Assembly: GCA_015183035.1 (NCBI GenBank)
Contig: JACZZP010000006.1
Span: forward strand, 1,612,001-1,676,000
DNA: 64,000 nucleotides
Direction: 5' to 3'
From: Meloidogyne chitwoodi
Lineage: Eukaryota > Nematoda > Chromadorea > Rhabditida > Meloidogynidae
Part shown: positions 43,101 through 55,759 of the stretch, in pieces
Layout of the letters: each line of letters starts with the position of its first letter
How positions within the stretch are numbered: position 1 is the stretch's first letter
Notes under the pieces: model-generated
What the model was told of the DNA's origin: nothing
What the model saw: the letters and a program-made list of their open reading frames with translations, nothing else
Databases searched by the model: none
Position numbers and translations under genes: made by a program

Positions 43101-46100
43101 CCAAAGGGGTATCCCTTTGGAATATTTTCCAAAATTTTCAATCGACCTTAACTTTGTATGTTTTGGTCGGATTGAAATGAAACAAAGCTTATTAAATAAA
43201 GTAAAAAATTAGCTATTTTATGAGTGAAAAAAATTTGAAAAATATTAGGTTTTAGGGTATTTAGGGTCAAAAACCTGGAAATTCAAAATTTTGCCATTGG
43301 TCTGGATTAATGTATTTTTATTAAATCAGGATATTTTTTAAAACCTCTTAACATTTAAAATGTTAAAAAAAGGATAATTTTGAAAAAGATATGATTTTTT
43401 GGAAATTATTGACATACATAAAATCCTTTCTAAATTTGGAGAGCCAAAATGGCCTACCCTAAAATTAAAGTATGGGGGCCAAATGATATATCCTTTGAAA
43501 GCTTTTGTCGAGAGGATTCCAAAAATATTTTTTGTAAAATTTTTAGGACAAGATTGACAAAGTTAGGGGGGTCAAAGATTTTGGTTGAGATGGTTAATGG
43601 GAGTTTGAGGGCCGAAGGCCCTCAAACGCCGGAGTGTTGCACCACCACTTTGGCACCGACCACGATTTTTAACCCACCACAACTTTCCTAATTTTAGCGG
43701 GGCGTTTGAGGGCCGAAGGCCCTCAAACGCCGGAGGGTTGCACCACCACTTTGGCACCAACCACAACTTTTAACCCACCACAACTTCACACCGCTCATGA
43801 CGCACATATTCCAAGCAAAAATCCCTGCTAGGACCCTTTCAAAGCCGCAGGCTTTCATCGCCCAAAAATTTTCAATTCCCCCCGGCGCGTCTCCCTAAAG
43901 TATTTTTTTAATGTTCCCCATGTTATTAATTTTCCCCATAATTTTATACACTGATCTGAGCATACCTACGCTGGTTTTAAAAAAAATAATAAATTTATAT
44001 TTTTAAATAGTTATGCCCTTCGTGATATGTACAATGATAAATGTAAAATAATAATAAATAAAAAACAAAATAAAATTAAATCAAATAATATTAATAATTC
44101 CTCTCAATCTAATTTATTTAATAATGCTCATTTTGGTTTAACTTGTCCAGAAATGGAAACAATTAATGGAACTTTGTTATTTAGGTTATTAATTAATTAA
44201 TTAATATTATTTTAAAAAATAAGATATATGATGAATATTAGTTTTGAAGATGAATTTCAACAAGAAATATCTTTTGATGAAAGCGGTGATCCTCCTGCTT
44301 GGTTATTTTTTATTTTATTTTAAAAATCTTACTTTAATAACATTTATCTCTATTATTTTTAAATTATTATTAAAGGTATGATATTCTCAATTATGTTGGT
44401 TATGATGGTTTTCGAAAGGCAGGAGATTGGAAAAAAGGTAAAAATTTAAATAAATAATAATTTATATATTTATAGGAGTTGCTGGAAATTATAAAGAAAA
44501 AATAGGTTCAATTACTTATAAATTAAAAATGAAAAATAAAGAATTAATGTTTTATGATAAAACTTCAAAAATGCCTGAGTTTATTTTATTTTTTTAATAT
44601 TTTTTATTTTTAAATATTAGATCAGTGTGCAGTAAACCTTGTAATTTTGGACAAAGAAGAAGGTAAAAAAATTAATTATTTTAAATAAAAAATAATTAAA
44701 TAAAATTAGACAAACAACTTCTTGTTGTTGGATTTGTGAATCTTGTGCTGATGGTGAAATTGTAAAAAATAATCATTGTAAAAAATGTCCTTTTGGTGAA
44801 TGGCCAGATTATACTAAAAATCGAACAAGTAAATAAAAAATTTATTTTTTAAAATAAATTTTATTTATTTTTACAGTTTGCAGTCGTTTAAATTTTGAAT
44901 ATTTGGAAATAACAGCTTCAATTGCTCCAATTATTTCTATTGTTTTTGCTTCTTTAGGAATTATTTGTGCATTTTTAGTTATTTTATTATTTGTTTTACA
45001 CAATTCCACTCCTGTTGTTAAAGTAAATTATTTTTTTAAATTTAAATTTTAAATAAATAATAGTCAAAAATAATTCTAAAAAATATTATTTGTTTTATTT
45101 ATTTGGTACTTGTACCCTTATTGCCCACCCCTCCTTCTTCATTGCCACGCCTCATTTTATTGCGCCGAAAAAATACTCTAGACTGCCTTTGATTGAATTG
45201 CCCCAAGAAAGTTTTGATGTGTAAGAAAAGTTATGAAAGATTGAAGTTTGCTGGAAACACTTCAAACTTGGATCTATTGGTAGTGTTTTATCACTTATTA
45301 ATTCTGGGCCCATGGCTGGTTGGTCTTGGCACAAACTTGAATCAAATCATTGAAATTTACTCTCTAATGTGTGTAAGTATTTCGGTCGGATGGTATTTTG
45401 TCGATCAATGGAGATCTCACATTAAAGTAAATTTCAATGAATAAATCCAAGTTTATTCGAAGACCAACCGGCCATAGGTCCAAAAATAGAGAAATAATTA
45501 AACACTCCTAATAGAAATTTAAAGGTAGGCATAAAATATAAGTTAAAACGCCTTTACACATCAAAACTTTCTTGGGGCAATTCAATCAAAGGCAGTCTAG
45601 AGTATTTTTTCGGCGCAATAAAATGAGGGGCGGCATTGAAGGAGGGGTGGGCAATAAGGGTACAAGTACCATATATTTTAACTAAATAATTCTTTTAAAT
45701 AATTTAAATTAAGTTTATGATAAAAAAATAGAATTAGGTATTTTCTAATATATAGGTATTACTAGTAATTTTATTTGAACAAAAAAATATTTTAAAAAAT
45801 AATAAAAAAATAAAGGCAACAACAAGAGAATTATCTTATATAATTCTTGGTGGAATTGTTGCTGGTTATTTATGTAGTTTTGTATTATTAGCAAGACCTT
45901 CATTTATTTCTTGTTTCTTTTCTCGAACACTTCCTCCTATTGCATTTTCTAGTATTTATTCTGCACTTTTTACTAAAACTAATAGAATTGCAAGAATTTT
46001 GGCTGGAAGTAAAAAAAGAATTTTAACTAAAAAACCAAGATTTTTGAGTACTTTTAGTCAAGTAATTTTTAAAAATAATTAAAATTAAGATTATTTTTTA

Positions 46101-48361
46101 ATAAAAAAGAATATATTTAGGTAATAATTACTTGGACTCTTGTTGGAATTCAATTTATTATTGTTGCAATTGGAATTGTTAAAGAATTTCCAAAAGCTAG
46201 TTTTGATGAAAATTTTGCTCCTGTAATTTTTTAATTTTATTTTTAAAAGATTATTATTTTAATAATTAAGAGACGTATGGTTCTTACTTGTAAAATTTCA
46301 ACGATTGCATTTATGGCACCTTTTGTTTGGAATTTTATTCTTGTAATTATATATTTTTTTAAATAAATATATATTTTTTCTTTTTTTATGTTCTTTTTTG
46401 TACATTATATGCTTTTAAAACAAGAAATTTACCTGAAAATTTTAATGAAGCAAAATTTATTGGATTTACAATGTAGGTGAAATTAATTAAAATATATTTA
46501 AAAATTAAAATATTTTAAAATGTTTTATTTATTTATAGGTATTGTACTTTAGTAACTTGGTGTGCTTTTGTTGTACTTTATGTTAATTCACTTAATAAAG
46601 TATTTTTTTTTAATTATTTTCTTCTTCTCTCCCCTATCATCATTTACTTATAAATTTAATTTCTATTACAAAATAACTTAACTCTTTTGATTTTTTTTGA
46701 ATTATTTATAATACTTTGATATAAGTACTAGGTATTTTTCAATTTTTCTAAAAAAAATTCTCTTAAAGTTAACATATTTAATTAAATAAACTCTTCATAA
46801 TTTCAATAAATTCCTTATTATTTTTTAATTTATTTTTTTTAGGCTCTTACCGCCAGCTTTACATTTTCTTTATCAGCATCAATAGCTTTATCTTTGCTTT
46901 TCTTTCCCAAATGTTTTATAATTTTATTTAGACCAGAAAAAAATGTTAGATCTTCATATACAACAACAAAACTTATTCGTTGTCATTTTGGTAATGCTCC
47001 AAGTACTTTTACAGATAGTAAACATGGAATATCATTTCTTTCAAAAACGAGGAATAGTTCTCAATCATTATCAATAGGAGCTGGTTCATGTCCAACAAGA
47101 ACAGCTTCTTTACATGTTGTTAATCAACAAAATAATAATATTAATACTATTAGTGGAGGTAGTGGTAGTGGAGGAATAATTTCTAATTTATCTGGAAGTT
47201 TTTCTGTTGGAAATCAAGTAATTAATTTTAAAAATCAAAATAAAAATTAAATTAATTTAGCTATCAGATAATAAACCAACATATCCACAACATTTATTAC
47301 AACATCATAATAGTCCAAGACGTGTAAATATTCAAACACAAACAGAAGTTTCAGCTATTGCTTTTAATAATCAACAAGGAAATGGTTTTGGTTCACGTAT
47401 TACAAGAACTTTTTCTGTAATTGGAAGTAGTAATAATAGTAGTAATATTGGTGGAATATATGAATCTCCTGTTGGAAAAAAAGAAAATAAAATTACTGGA
47501 ATTAGAGGAGAAAAGTATGTAAAAAGTAGTGATAATCGGGAAAGAAAAAATAGAAGAAAAACTTTGGATGACGATGTTTTACAATTAATTGAGTCATGTA
47601 GAAGATATCAGGTTTGAATAAATTATTGAATAGAGGGATATACTAAGTGTAAAATTATGATAAAGAGTCTTTAGATTTAGATAAAAAATAATTAATTAAA
47701 ATTTAAATATTTTAAATTAATTTTCTTTTTGTAAATTATCTTTTACTTTTTTAAATAAAATTCTGCAATTAAAAATTAAATTATAATTTTTATTTCCAAT
47801 TTTATAGGATGAACGTATATTAATTAATCCTACAACAATTAGAAATTTATTATTAGAAGAAGCACCTGAAGAGACATTTTCTGAACCAGAAGGTAGAGGT
47901 GAAATTGTTTCAGAAATGTTAGCAGGGACAATACGTGGATTAGCACAAACAGTGTCTAGAACAGCAACAAGTGGAGGAAGTACTTTAAAGGTGAAAACAT
48001 ATTTGTAAATTGCTTTATAAAACATTTTAAATAATTAAAAAAATATTTTCCCAAATTTTAGCATGAAGATATAAAAGGCATAGACTCATTTAAACAAAAA
48101 ATAGAAAGAGATGAAGATATAATAATAATAAGCTCTCCTGAATCAGCACTTAGTTCCTCATTTTCTTTACCTCCAAAACGTTCATCAATTCGTTCTGATG
48201 GAAGAAGAGGCGGAGAAATGCATGTTGATTTTGTTTCAGAAAATGAAAGGGATATAAAGCTTAAAAGATTAAAAAATCAATCTGAAGATGATAAAGAACA
48301 ACAAAAATCAATAAATGTTGAGGACAACTTTGAAAATGTATTTTTGTTTTTTTCTTTTTAA
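40164..48361 (+). CDS. Metabotropic glutamate receptor, class C GPCR (MGL-type)
   Basis: About 20 exons. The ligand-binding domain (40290-44580) contains [70 protein letters not shown] and [11 protein letters not shown]. The Cys-rich linker ([34 protein letters not shown]) lies at 44620-44835. Seven TM segments follow, from [18 protein letters not shown] (44920) to [18 protein letters not shown] (46860), including [14 protein letters not shown] and [19 protein letters not shown] long Asn/Ser-rich tail runs to about 48361. Expected role: G-protein-coupled glutamate receptor at synapses. No signal peptide is seen, so a 5' exon is probably missing. The intron near 41960-43980 and the one after TM1 carry repeat insertions, and a few residues expected between VMNAI and YALRDM are not found. 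Confidence 0.88.
42338..42665. repeat. Three tandem ~120-bp repeats
   Basis: Each unit ends with the block TTGAGTGTGGCACTGAAAT (ends near 42421, 42543 and 42660), preceded by GGTCATTTTGGTGCC-like sequence and by GGATAATAG. The units diverge by scattered substitutions. Confidence 0.8.
43603..43795. repeat. Two direct repeats with a perfect GC-rich palindrome
   Basis: GTTTGAGGGCC-GAA-GGCCCTCAAAC occurs at 43603-43627 and again at 43704-43728. Each is followed by CGCCGGAG, GTTGCACCACCACTTTGGCA and an AACCCACCACAACTT block. A GC hairpin of 11 bp with a 3-nt loop is very unusual in this genome. Confidence 0.85.
45105..45670. mobile_element. MITE-like element with ~117-bp inverted repeats
   Basis: 45105-45222 is nearly the exact reverse complement of 45554-45670. 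It begins GGTACTTGTACCCTTATTGC and ends with the inverse. It lies in the receptor intron after TM1. The ends overlap a GGTAC/GTACC palindrome, so the target duplication is ambiguous (possibly TA). An 83-codon frame between the arms has no recognisable domain. Confidence 0.85.
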
Positions 48362-48697
48362 AATATTAAAATTAATTTAAAAAAAACCCAGTTATGAAGT
48401 TTATATTAATTTTCATTTAAATTTATTTTTAATTTAAATAATTATAGTTACTACGTAGCAAAGGCTTTAATCTCGTAAACTTCAGTAACCCAACTCAACT
48501 CTAAAAATACATGGATTAAATTTAATAAATGTGATATAAGAATATCGTCATAAATTTCAAAAGATTTTTTATATTGAGAATAAAAATAAATTTTAAAATA
48601 AATTTATAAAACCTCTCAATTTTGTTTATTTTAAATTTATTTAGCAAATTTCCCTTCTAATTTTTTTTTAAATTTATTAATTAATAAATATAAACAT

Positions 48698-51600
48698 TTA
48701 ATTCAAAAATTTAATTTTTATAATAAGAATAAAAGAAAAAATGAAATAATTTATTTTTGATAACTTATTTCCATTATTTTTTGGAACATTTATTGATTTG
48801 TTTGAATAAATACCACCAAGTTGTTGTACATCCAAATCATTAAGTAAAAACTTACTTCCATCAAAATTATTGCAAAAAGTTGATTGACAACAACGTGTGC
48901 CTTTAAAATAATTAAATAAATTAATTATATTAAAAACATGTTCTAGAGAATATTCCATATCCACTTTCCATACATCCTGGTCGACAACGTTCTGTGCAGT
49001 CTCGACGCATATCCGTGAAAAAACCATTTAATGAAGTTACAATTGTCTAAATTAATAAACTTTTATTTACCAAAAATAAATAAATATATTACTATTTATT
49101 TTTTGTAAATTTAGAATAAATTATTAAAATATTTTTTATTAAATTTCCTTATAAAAAACTTGAATTTAACTTACTTATATTTCATTAAATAAACTTGGAA
49201 ATATTTTTTAATATTTTTAACATTTTTTAATATAAAATTAAATTTCTATTATATTAATATTTAAATTAAGTATTTATCTAAAATAAATAAATATAAGACA
49301 TTTAAAGTAAAATTTATATAAAACTTTTATATATTTTTCTCAAATTTCAAAATAATTTATTTAAAAAATATCTTCTTTGTTTTCTTTATTTTTTATAATT
49401 TTACTTGTAATTGAGATATTCCATTTATTTATTTATTTTTTAAATAAGCAATTGGTTACAGCCGGTTTGCCTTCCCGGAAATTAATAAATTTGGTTGGTG
49501 GTCACGAATTCCTTATTTATTTATTTTTTTTTTTTATTTTTTAATGAGAAGCCTCTCAATATCAATTTTGGTTATTTTTAATTTATTTAAGCAATTCCCC
49601 TTCCTTTTTTTGCCTTTCTCAATTGAGAGTAATTTATCCATTTTTATTTAGCTTAGAATTGCCTATTGGATAAATTAGGCAATTTTTCTTAAATTTTTAT
49701 CTTAAATTTGCATAATATTTATTAAAGGGCGTGAAATAAAAAATGCGCGAAATAAAGCAGGCTAAATTGTAAAGTAAATAATTACAAATAATGAATGGAG
49801 GAGATTTCTTTTTCTTCCACTCCTTTTTTCCATACTAACGTGATTCTTATATTTTATTTTCTCCCTTCTTAAATATTTTTGTGATTTTTAAATAAATAAA
49901 TTTGTAATATTTGTCTTAAAAAATAAATATATAAAGTTTTAATAAAAATTTAAATATTAGCAAATGAGAGCAGAAGGGAAATATATTTTTTATTTATGTA
50001 ACTTTAAAAATATAAAAATTTTAAAAATAATAGTTTTACTAAAATAAGTTTTTTTTAATTTATTCTGTTACCGTTTCCCAATTTTATTTTACTCATTCAT
50101 TTTTTACCCTTAAAAAGTCCATTCAATCACATTTTGTTGGGAGATGTGTGGCCAACAACAGGCATGACAAAACTTGGTGGTTATTTTCTCTTTTTCCTTT
50201 GGGAATTGTCATCATTGCGGGAAAATTTGTGTTATAAGAAGAGGAAAAGAATTATACATATATTTAAGTGATGTTTTGTTTTTTTGATATTTTTAAATAT
50301 TTTTAAATCAAATAGACAACTTTGTTGGTTAAAGAAGTAATAATAATAAATAAATAAAATATATAAAAGTATATTTAAGAAAATTAATTTTTATATTATT
50401 TTTTTAATTTGTTTGATATGGAAATAAAAAATATAAGAAATAAATTAAAAAATATATGCCTATTTGGGAAAAATATTTAATTAAAATTAATTATTAATTT
50501 TATAATTCAGTTATTTTTAAAATTAAAGAGATAAAAGTTGTAAAAAATTAGAAAATAAATTTTTATGTCAGAAAGAATATTACAAGCTAAAGATGTTTGA
50601 ATTTATTTAAATTATGAATCATTATAATTTTTTAAAATTTAACAAATCTTCTTCTAATTAAAAAATATTATTTTTAAACTTTTGTATTTTCATTAATTTC
50701 TTTCCTTAAATAAAAAACCATTAAAAAAATTCACAAATTTAACTATTATTTCCCTCACTTTCCCCAACTTAACTTATAATTCCTTAGAGTATAATCCATT
50801 AAATGTTTTAACCAATAATCTGCCAAAATTTTTTTTATTCTTCATTTAACTCTTTAGAGGACTTTTATAATATATAAAAATAGTATTTATATTTATTTAT
50901 TACATAAAAGTTAGAGAAATAAATATAATAATGGGGGCGTTTCCCCCATTCTTCTTCTTCTTTTTTTGTTTATCCAATATATATATAAGATTACTATAAT
51001 TTAAACAATAAAAATAAATAATATTAAAAATAATTTTAAAATAAAAAATTCAACATTTATTTTAATTTATTAAATTAAATAAATAGTTATCGACTATAAA
51101 TTGAAAAATTAAATCTTTTTAAAAATTTTATTTTTTAAAAATTTTGGGAAATTTTTTAGTTTTAATTTTAAATTTAAGTATTATTAATTGAAATAGGTAC
51201 ATAACAGCCATAATCTTAGTTATTATGTATCAAATAAGAAGAAAATAAAAATTTTCCTTTATTTGCCTGTTTTTAATTTTTAAATAATCAAAGGCCACTT
51301 TTTTGTATTAATATATATTTTAAATATTTATTTTACTTAAATAATAACAAAGATAGACATTTGTTTTCTTCTTAAAAGGATTAATTTTGTTAAATAATTT
51401 ATTAGAAAAATAATAAATTTGTCTTTTTTATAATATCAAATTAAAAAAAAATTAAATAAAACAATTTAACTTATTATTAATTTAATTTTATTTATTTATT
51501 TTTTAATATTTTTTATTTTTTTAAAAATTAAAATAAAAAAATATGGATATTCATTCTATTAATTCAATTAAAACATTAGAAGAACAATTATCTGAAGATC

Positions 51601-54600
51601 AATCTGAACAACAAAATTCAATAGATACTACTACAACAATATTACAAATGGCTGCAAATAATATTTTTAATAATATATCAGCATTAACACAATTATCAAA
51701 TACAATAATTACACCTGAATTTTTCGCTATGCTTTCAACATTAAATAGTTTTTATTTTTTAATAAAATATTATTATTTTTTTAATTAATTAATTTTTAGG
51801 TTCTGATATGTCTTTATTACCTTCTTTTAGTCAAAATAATAATAATAATGAAGAAGAAGAAAATATAAATAATAATATTATATCTTCTTCAATAATTGAT
51901 ATTCCTAATGATATTTTAAATTTAAAAGCTTCAACAAATATTGAAGATAATAATAATAATATTGATAAAAGTATTAGTAGTAGTAGTTCACCTAAACAAC
52001 AATTATTTAATTCAAATCCTTCATCTCCTTTTAAAATTAATTTTTGTTCTACTATAGCTGAACAGGCATAATTAATTAATTTAGAAATAAATAAAATTAA
52101 AAATAATTTTAGTTTCAAAATCAAAATCAACAACAAACATCATCTACATCATTTATTTGTTCACCTCAATTACAATTTCTTCAATATTTCCAAGCAAATC
52201 AATTTTCTCTATTAAATGAACAAAATAATAATAATACAGAATATTCAGAAGAGACATTAATAATTGAGGAAGAAGAAAATAATAATAATCAATTACAACA
52301 AATTAATAATAATTCATCAAGTTTTTATTTAAAAATAATTTTAAATAATTTTATTTTATTTTAAAAAGAAAAAAGAATAGCTACTGGTGAATCTGATTTA
52401 AATAATTTTTGTGGAACAAAAAGGAGAAGGACAAGAACTAATTTTTCTAGTTGGCAACTTAATGAATTAGAAAATGCTTTTGAATCAGGGCATTATCCAG
52501 ATGTAAAAAATAAAATAAATTTTTAAAAATATAAAAGGAATTCTCTACTATTTATTTTTTTAAAAATTTTAATTGAAAAACATAAAACTTTTGGAAAATT
52601 AATTTTTAAAAATATCTTAAAAATTGGCATTGAGGGAATAAATAAATAAACTTTGAATTTAAATAACATCTAAAAAATATTAATTTAAAGCTTCCCAAAT
52701 CTTTTAGTTAATTTATATCTCTTTTAAATAATTTAGGTATTTATGCGTGAAGCATTAGCTCTTCGATTAGATTTGTTAGAATCAAGAGTTCAAGTAAGTT
52801 TATTAAATTAAATTAATAATTAAATTAATAATAATTGATTAAATCTTCAAAAAAAACTAAATTTTTAGCACCATTTTTCCCTTGGCAATTGGTTATGGGG
52901 GAAATGAATAATTGATGTGGGCAAATTCATTTTGACGCTTCCTTGGTCCCTTCCTCTCATATTAATAAATTCTTTTTAGGCAGTTAAGGGCATCGCGCCA
53001 GGAAAAGGAGGGGAGGGGGATTAAATAATATACAGCCACCACTAACCAAATCTTCTTCCAAATTTGCTTTTTTTAATAGTTTTAAAAAGGGTGAAAATGT
53101 TATATATATTATTAGCTATAAGAGATGGCAGGATACCGATAAGAAAAGAAAAATTTAAGAAGAAATTTTAAAAATTAAAAAGGAGAAATGAGCTTTAAAA
53201 AAAAAATAAATAAAAAAAAGGAATTAGTTAAAGGACAATAAATTATTTTATTTTTATGTATATATTTATTTAAAAAAGAAGATAAATAGTAATTGAATAG
53301 ATAAAAAGGAAAGATGGTCAAAAAAGAATTAAGGGTTAAATTATATTTTTATTATTTGTTTTATGAATTATGCAAATATTTTAAAAATATAAATAATTTA
53401 ATTTTATTAAAACAATAAAAAATAAAGGAGAAAATATTCTCTAAAAAAAGACCTTAACCTTTAAGACAATTAATAATTAGGATAATTGGTCTTAAATATT
53501 TATTTTTATTGTTTTTGTTAGTTTAAGGGCGATCTACATTTGCTAATTATTTTAAAAATATTAAAAATGACCTTTTTTAACTAATTTTTTTAATTTAATT
53601 TTTTTAAGGTTTGGTTCCAGAATAGAAGGTATTTTTTAGACTTTTTATTATTTAATTTTATTAGTATTTAAAAAATATTTTTAAATATTTTAAAGAGCCA
53701 AATGGCGTAAAAAAGAAAATAATAATTGTAATACAACAGTAAACAGTCAACAATTTTCATCACTTAAAAAAGATGAATTTAAAGAAAATAATTCTTCTGA
53801 TATTTTAGAAGAAATAAAAAAAGAAGAAGATTTTGATAATAAAAAAGAAGAAGAAAATAATAAACAAAATAATAATAATATTGTAGTTTGGGGGGAATCA
53901 AATAATAATAATAATATTTGTTTAAATAAAAACTCTACATTCTCTGTTGAATCACTTTTAGCAGCCTCAAGGTAAAAAATAATTTTGATTAAATTTAATA
54001 AAATAATTAAATATCTCCTCTTAATTTTTATTTTCTTTTTTCTCTGTCTAGTTTAACTGTTTGAATTCCCCAATATCAATTTTATAAATATATTTAATTA
54101 TTGTTTTAAAAAAATAATTTTTAGAGTACCCCGAGGCCGTCGACCAAATACAAAATATCCACGTGTACAAGCTTGCAAAAATATTGCGCCATTTATGTTT
54201 CCACTTTTTCCAATTACGCAACTGTCTGGCCAGACAATAAAACAACCAGGGACAGAACAATAATAAATAATTATATTTAAAATAAACATTATTTTTTTAT
54301 AATAAATAAATTAATATTTAATAAAGTTATATAAATTATATTATTTTTTAGAAACGTTTAAATATAATTATAAATATTAATTAATTAATTCTCTTAAGCT
54401 ATAAATTTATTTGATTTATTTCTTTATTTTTGAATTATTATTTTTCTAAAATTATATTTTAAAAAATTAATATTTTTATTCCTTCTCGTCAACTAAAATT
54501 ATAATATTAATATTATTCTTTTTGTATTTAAAATGTATCTATTTTCTCTAATGAATTAAATTTTTTGGATTAAATTTTTTAAATATTTTTGCTATTTATT

Positions 54601-55759
54601 TTTATAGTTTTGCTACAAAGTACTTAATAAAAGTACTTTTAATTATTATGTACTTTGTAACAAATTTTTTAAATTTTTAATAAATTAATGTAAATATTAT
54701 TAAAAAAACAGTCAACTTGTATTTATATAAAATAAAATGATTATATAAATACGTAAATAAAATATTATTAAAATTAATTCATAGAAAGATTTAGAAAATA
54801 ACGGAACTATTAAGACAAAATATGAAAAAGAGAAAAATTAGATAAAAAGATAAAATAAAAAGTATTTAATTATTATTTATTATTATTATTTTATTAAATT
54901 TTTGATATTTTTATTATTTTATTATTTATTTTATTTTTATTTTTAATTTCATTAAATTACACAGTTATTTGTTTTATTATTTTTCCAATAATAATATATA
55001 TTTAATATTAATTTAATTAACAAAAATCATTTAAAAAATAAATTATATTTCTAGTAGAATATTTAAAAAAATTAAATTAATTTTTTTTTATTAAAAAAAA
55101 AATAAATAATTTAACTAACTGTACAAAAATGTTCAGCAGAAGTACATATTCTTCGAAATTGACTTTTATTAACAAAAAATTGATAACTCAAACATCTAAA
55201 TATAATTTAATTTTTTTAAATATAATTCTTAAAATAATATTTAATTTTAAATAAAATTAATAATTAAATTATATTTATTTTATTTAAACAAATCAAAATT
55301 TAATTTTATTAAAAATAAAATTTTAAGGAAATAAAATAATTTTTTAATTAAATTTAAATTATTTTTAAAAATTATTTTTTCATTTTTAAGAAAAAATTAA
55401 AAAATAATTTTTGAATTTTTTCTTTTATTCATTAAAATTAATTTTAATAAATATTTAAATGTTATAATATTATTTTAAAAATAAATAATTACTCAGGATG
55501 TTGATCCATTCTATCATGAACATCACGTTCTCTTTAAATTTTTATTTATTTAATTAATTAATTAATATTTAAAATATTTTCTGATTTTTTAAATTAAAAT
55601 AAATAAATATTTATTTTCTCTCTAATCTAACCTGTTAGAATGTCGACAATAAAAACATTCATATGGATAAATATTTGTAGAAGAATTTGTTTCTATATTT
55701 GGTAATAATTTTAAAAATAATATTGCAAAAAATAATAGACATTTTAATTTAAAAAACAT
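48698..55759 (-). CDS. Ly6/uPAR-like small secreted or GPI-anchored protein
   Basis: Five exons on the minus strand: 55759-55632, 55531-55493, 55195-55120, 49046-48938, 48900-48698, phases compatible at each join. It has a signal peptide (MFFKLKCLLFFAILFLKLL) and an N-terminal Cys pair (YECFYCRH). The middle carries PECLSYQFFVNKSQFRRIC and DCTERCRPGCMESGYG, and the hallmark end RCCQSTFCNN is followed by a tail ending in a hydrophobic stretch (YFIFSFILIIKI) suited to GPI attachment. This three-finger fold is found in nematode ODR-2/HOT-like proteins (family knowledge). The third intron is about 6 kb and contains the whole unc-4 homologue on the opposite strand. Joining the two exon groups is my inference from matching phase and cysteine order; they could be two genes. 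Confidence 0.65.
51543..54263 (+). CDS. unc-4: Paired-class homeodomain transcription factor, UNC-4 homologue
   Basis: The N-terminal exons are rich in Ser/Asn/Gln and acidic residues. The homeodomain, split over three introns (52400-53710), shows RRRTRTNFSSWQLNELENAF, YPDVFMREALALRLDLLESR and VWFQNRRAKWRKKE. Position 50 (VWFQNRR) is Gln, as in the UNC-4/UNCX group. The C-terminal exon (from about 54125) reads VPRGRRPNTKYPRVQACKN and FMFPLFPITQ, a conserved tail specific to UNC-4. It acts in the nucleus as a repressor specifying motor-neuron identity (knowledge from C. elegans). It is nested in a minus-strand intron of the Ly6-like gene. A GC-rich patch at about 52870-53050 in the intron after YPD may be regulatory. 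Confidence 0.92.

Larger units (their letters stand above)
41959..43976. mobile_element. GC-richer repetitive insertion inside the glutamate receptor gene
   Basis: A 2-kb block with far higher GC than its surroundings, lying between the coding segments VMNAI and [11 protein letters not shown]. It holds three tandem ~120-bp repeats (42338-42665) and a pair of ~100-bp repeats with a perfect palindrome (43603-43795). Short ORFs (for example 42021-42407) show no known domain. No clear terminal repeats or target duplication could be fixed, so it may be a composite of satellite-like or degenerate transposon sequence. Confidence 0.55.

Noticed and set aside
43603..43795. GC palindrome repeats as a CRISPR array
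   Set aside because: Only two units about 100 bp apart in a eukaryotic intron, with the intervening sequence itself repeated; not a spacer array.
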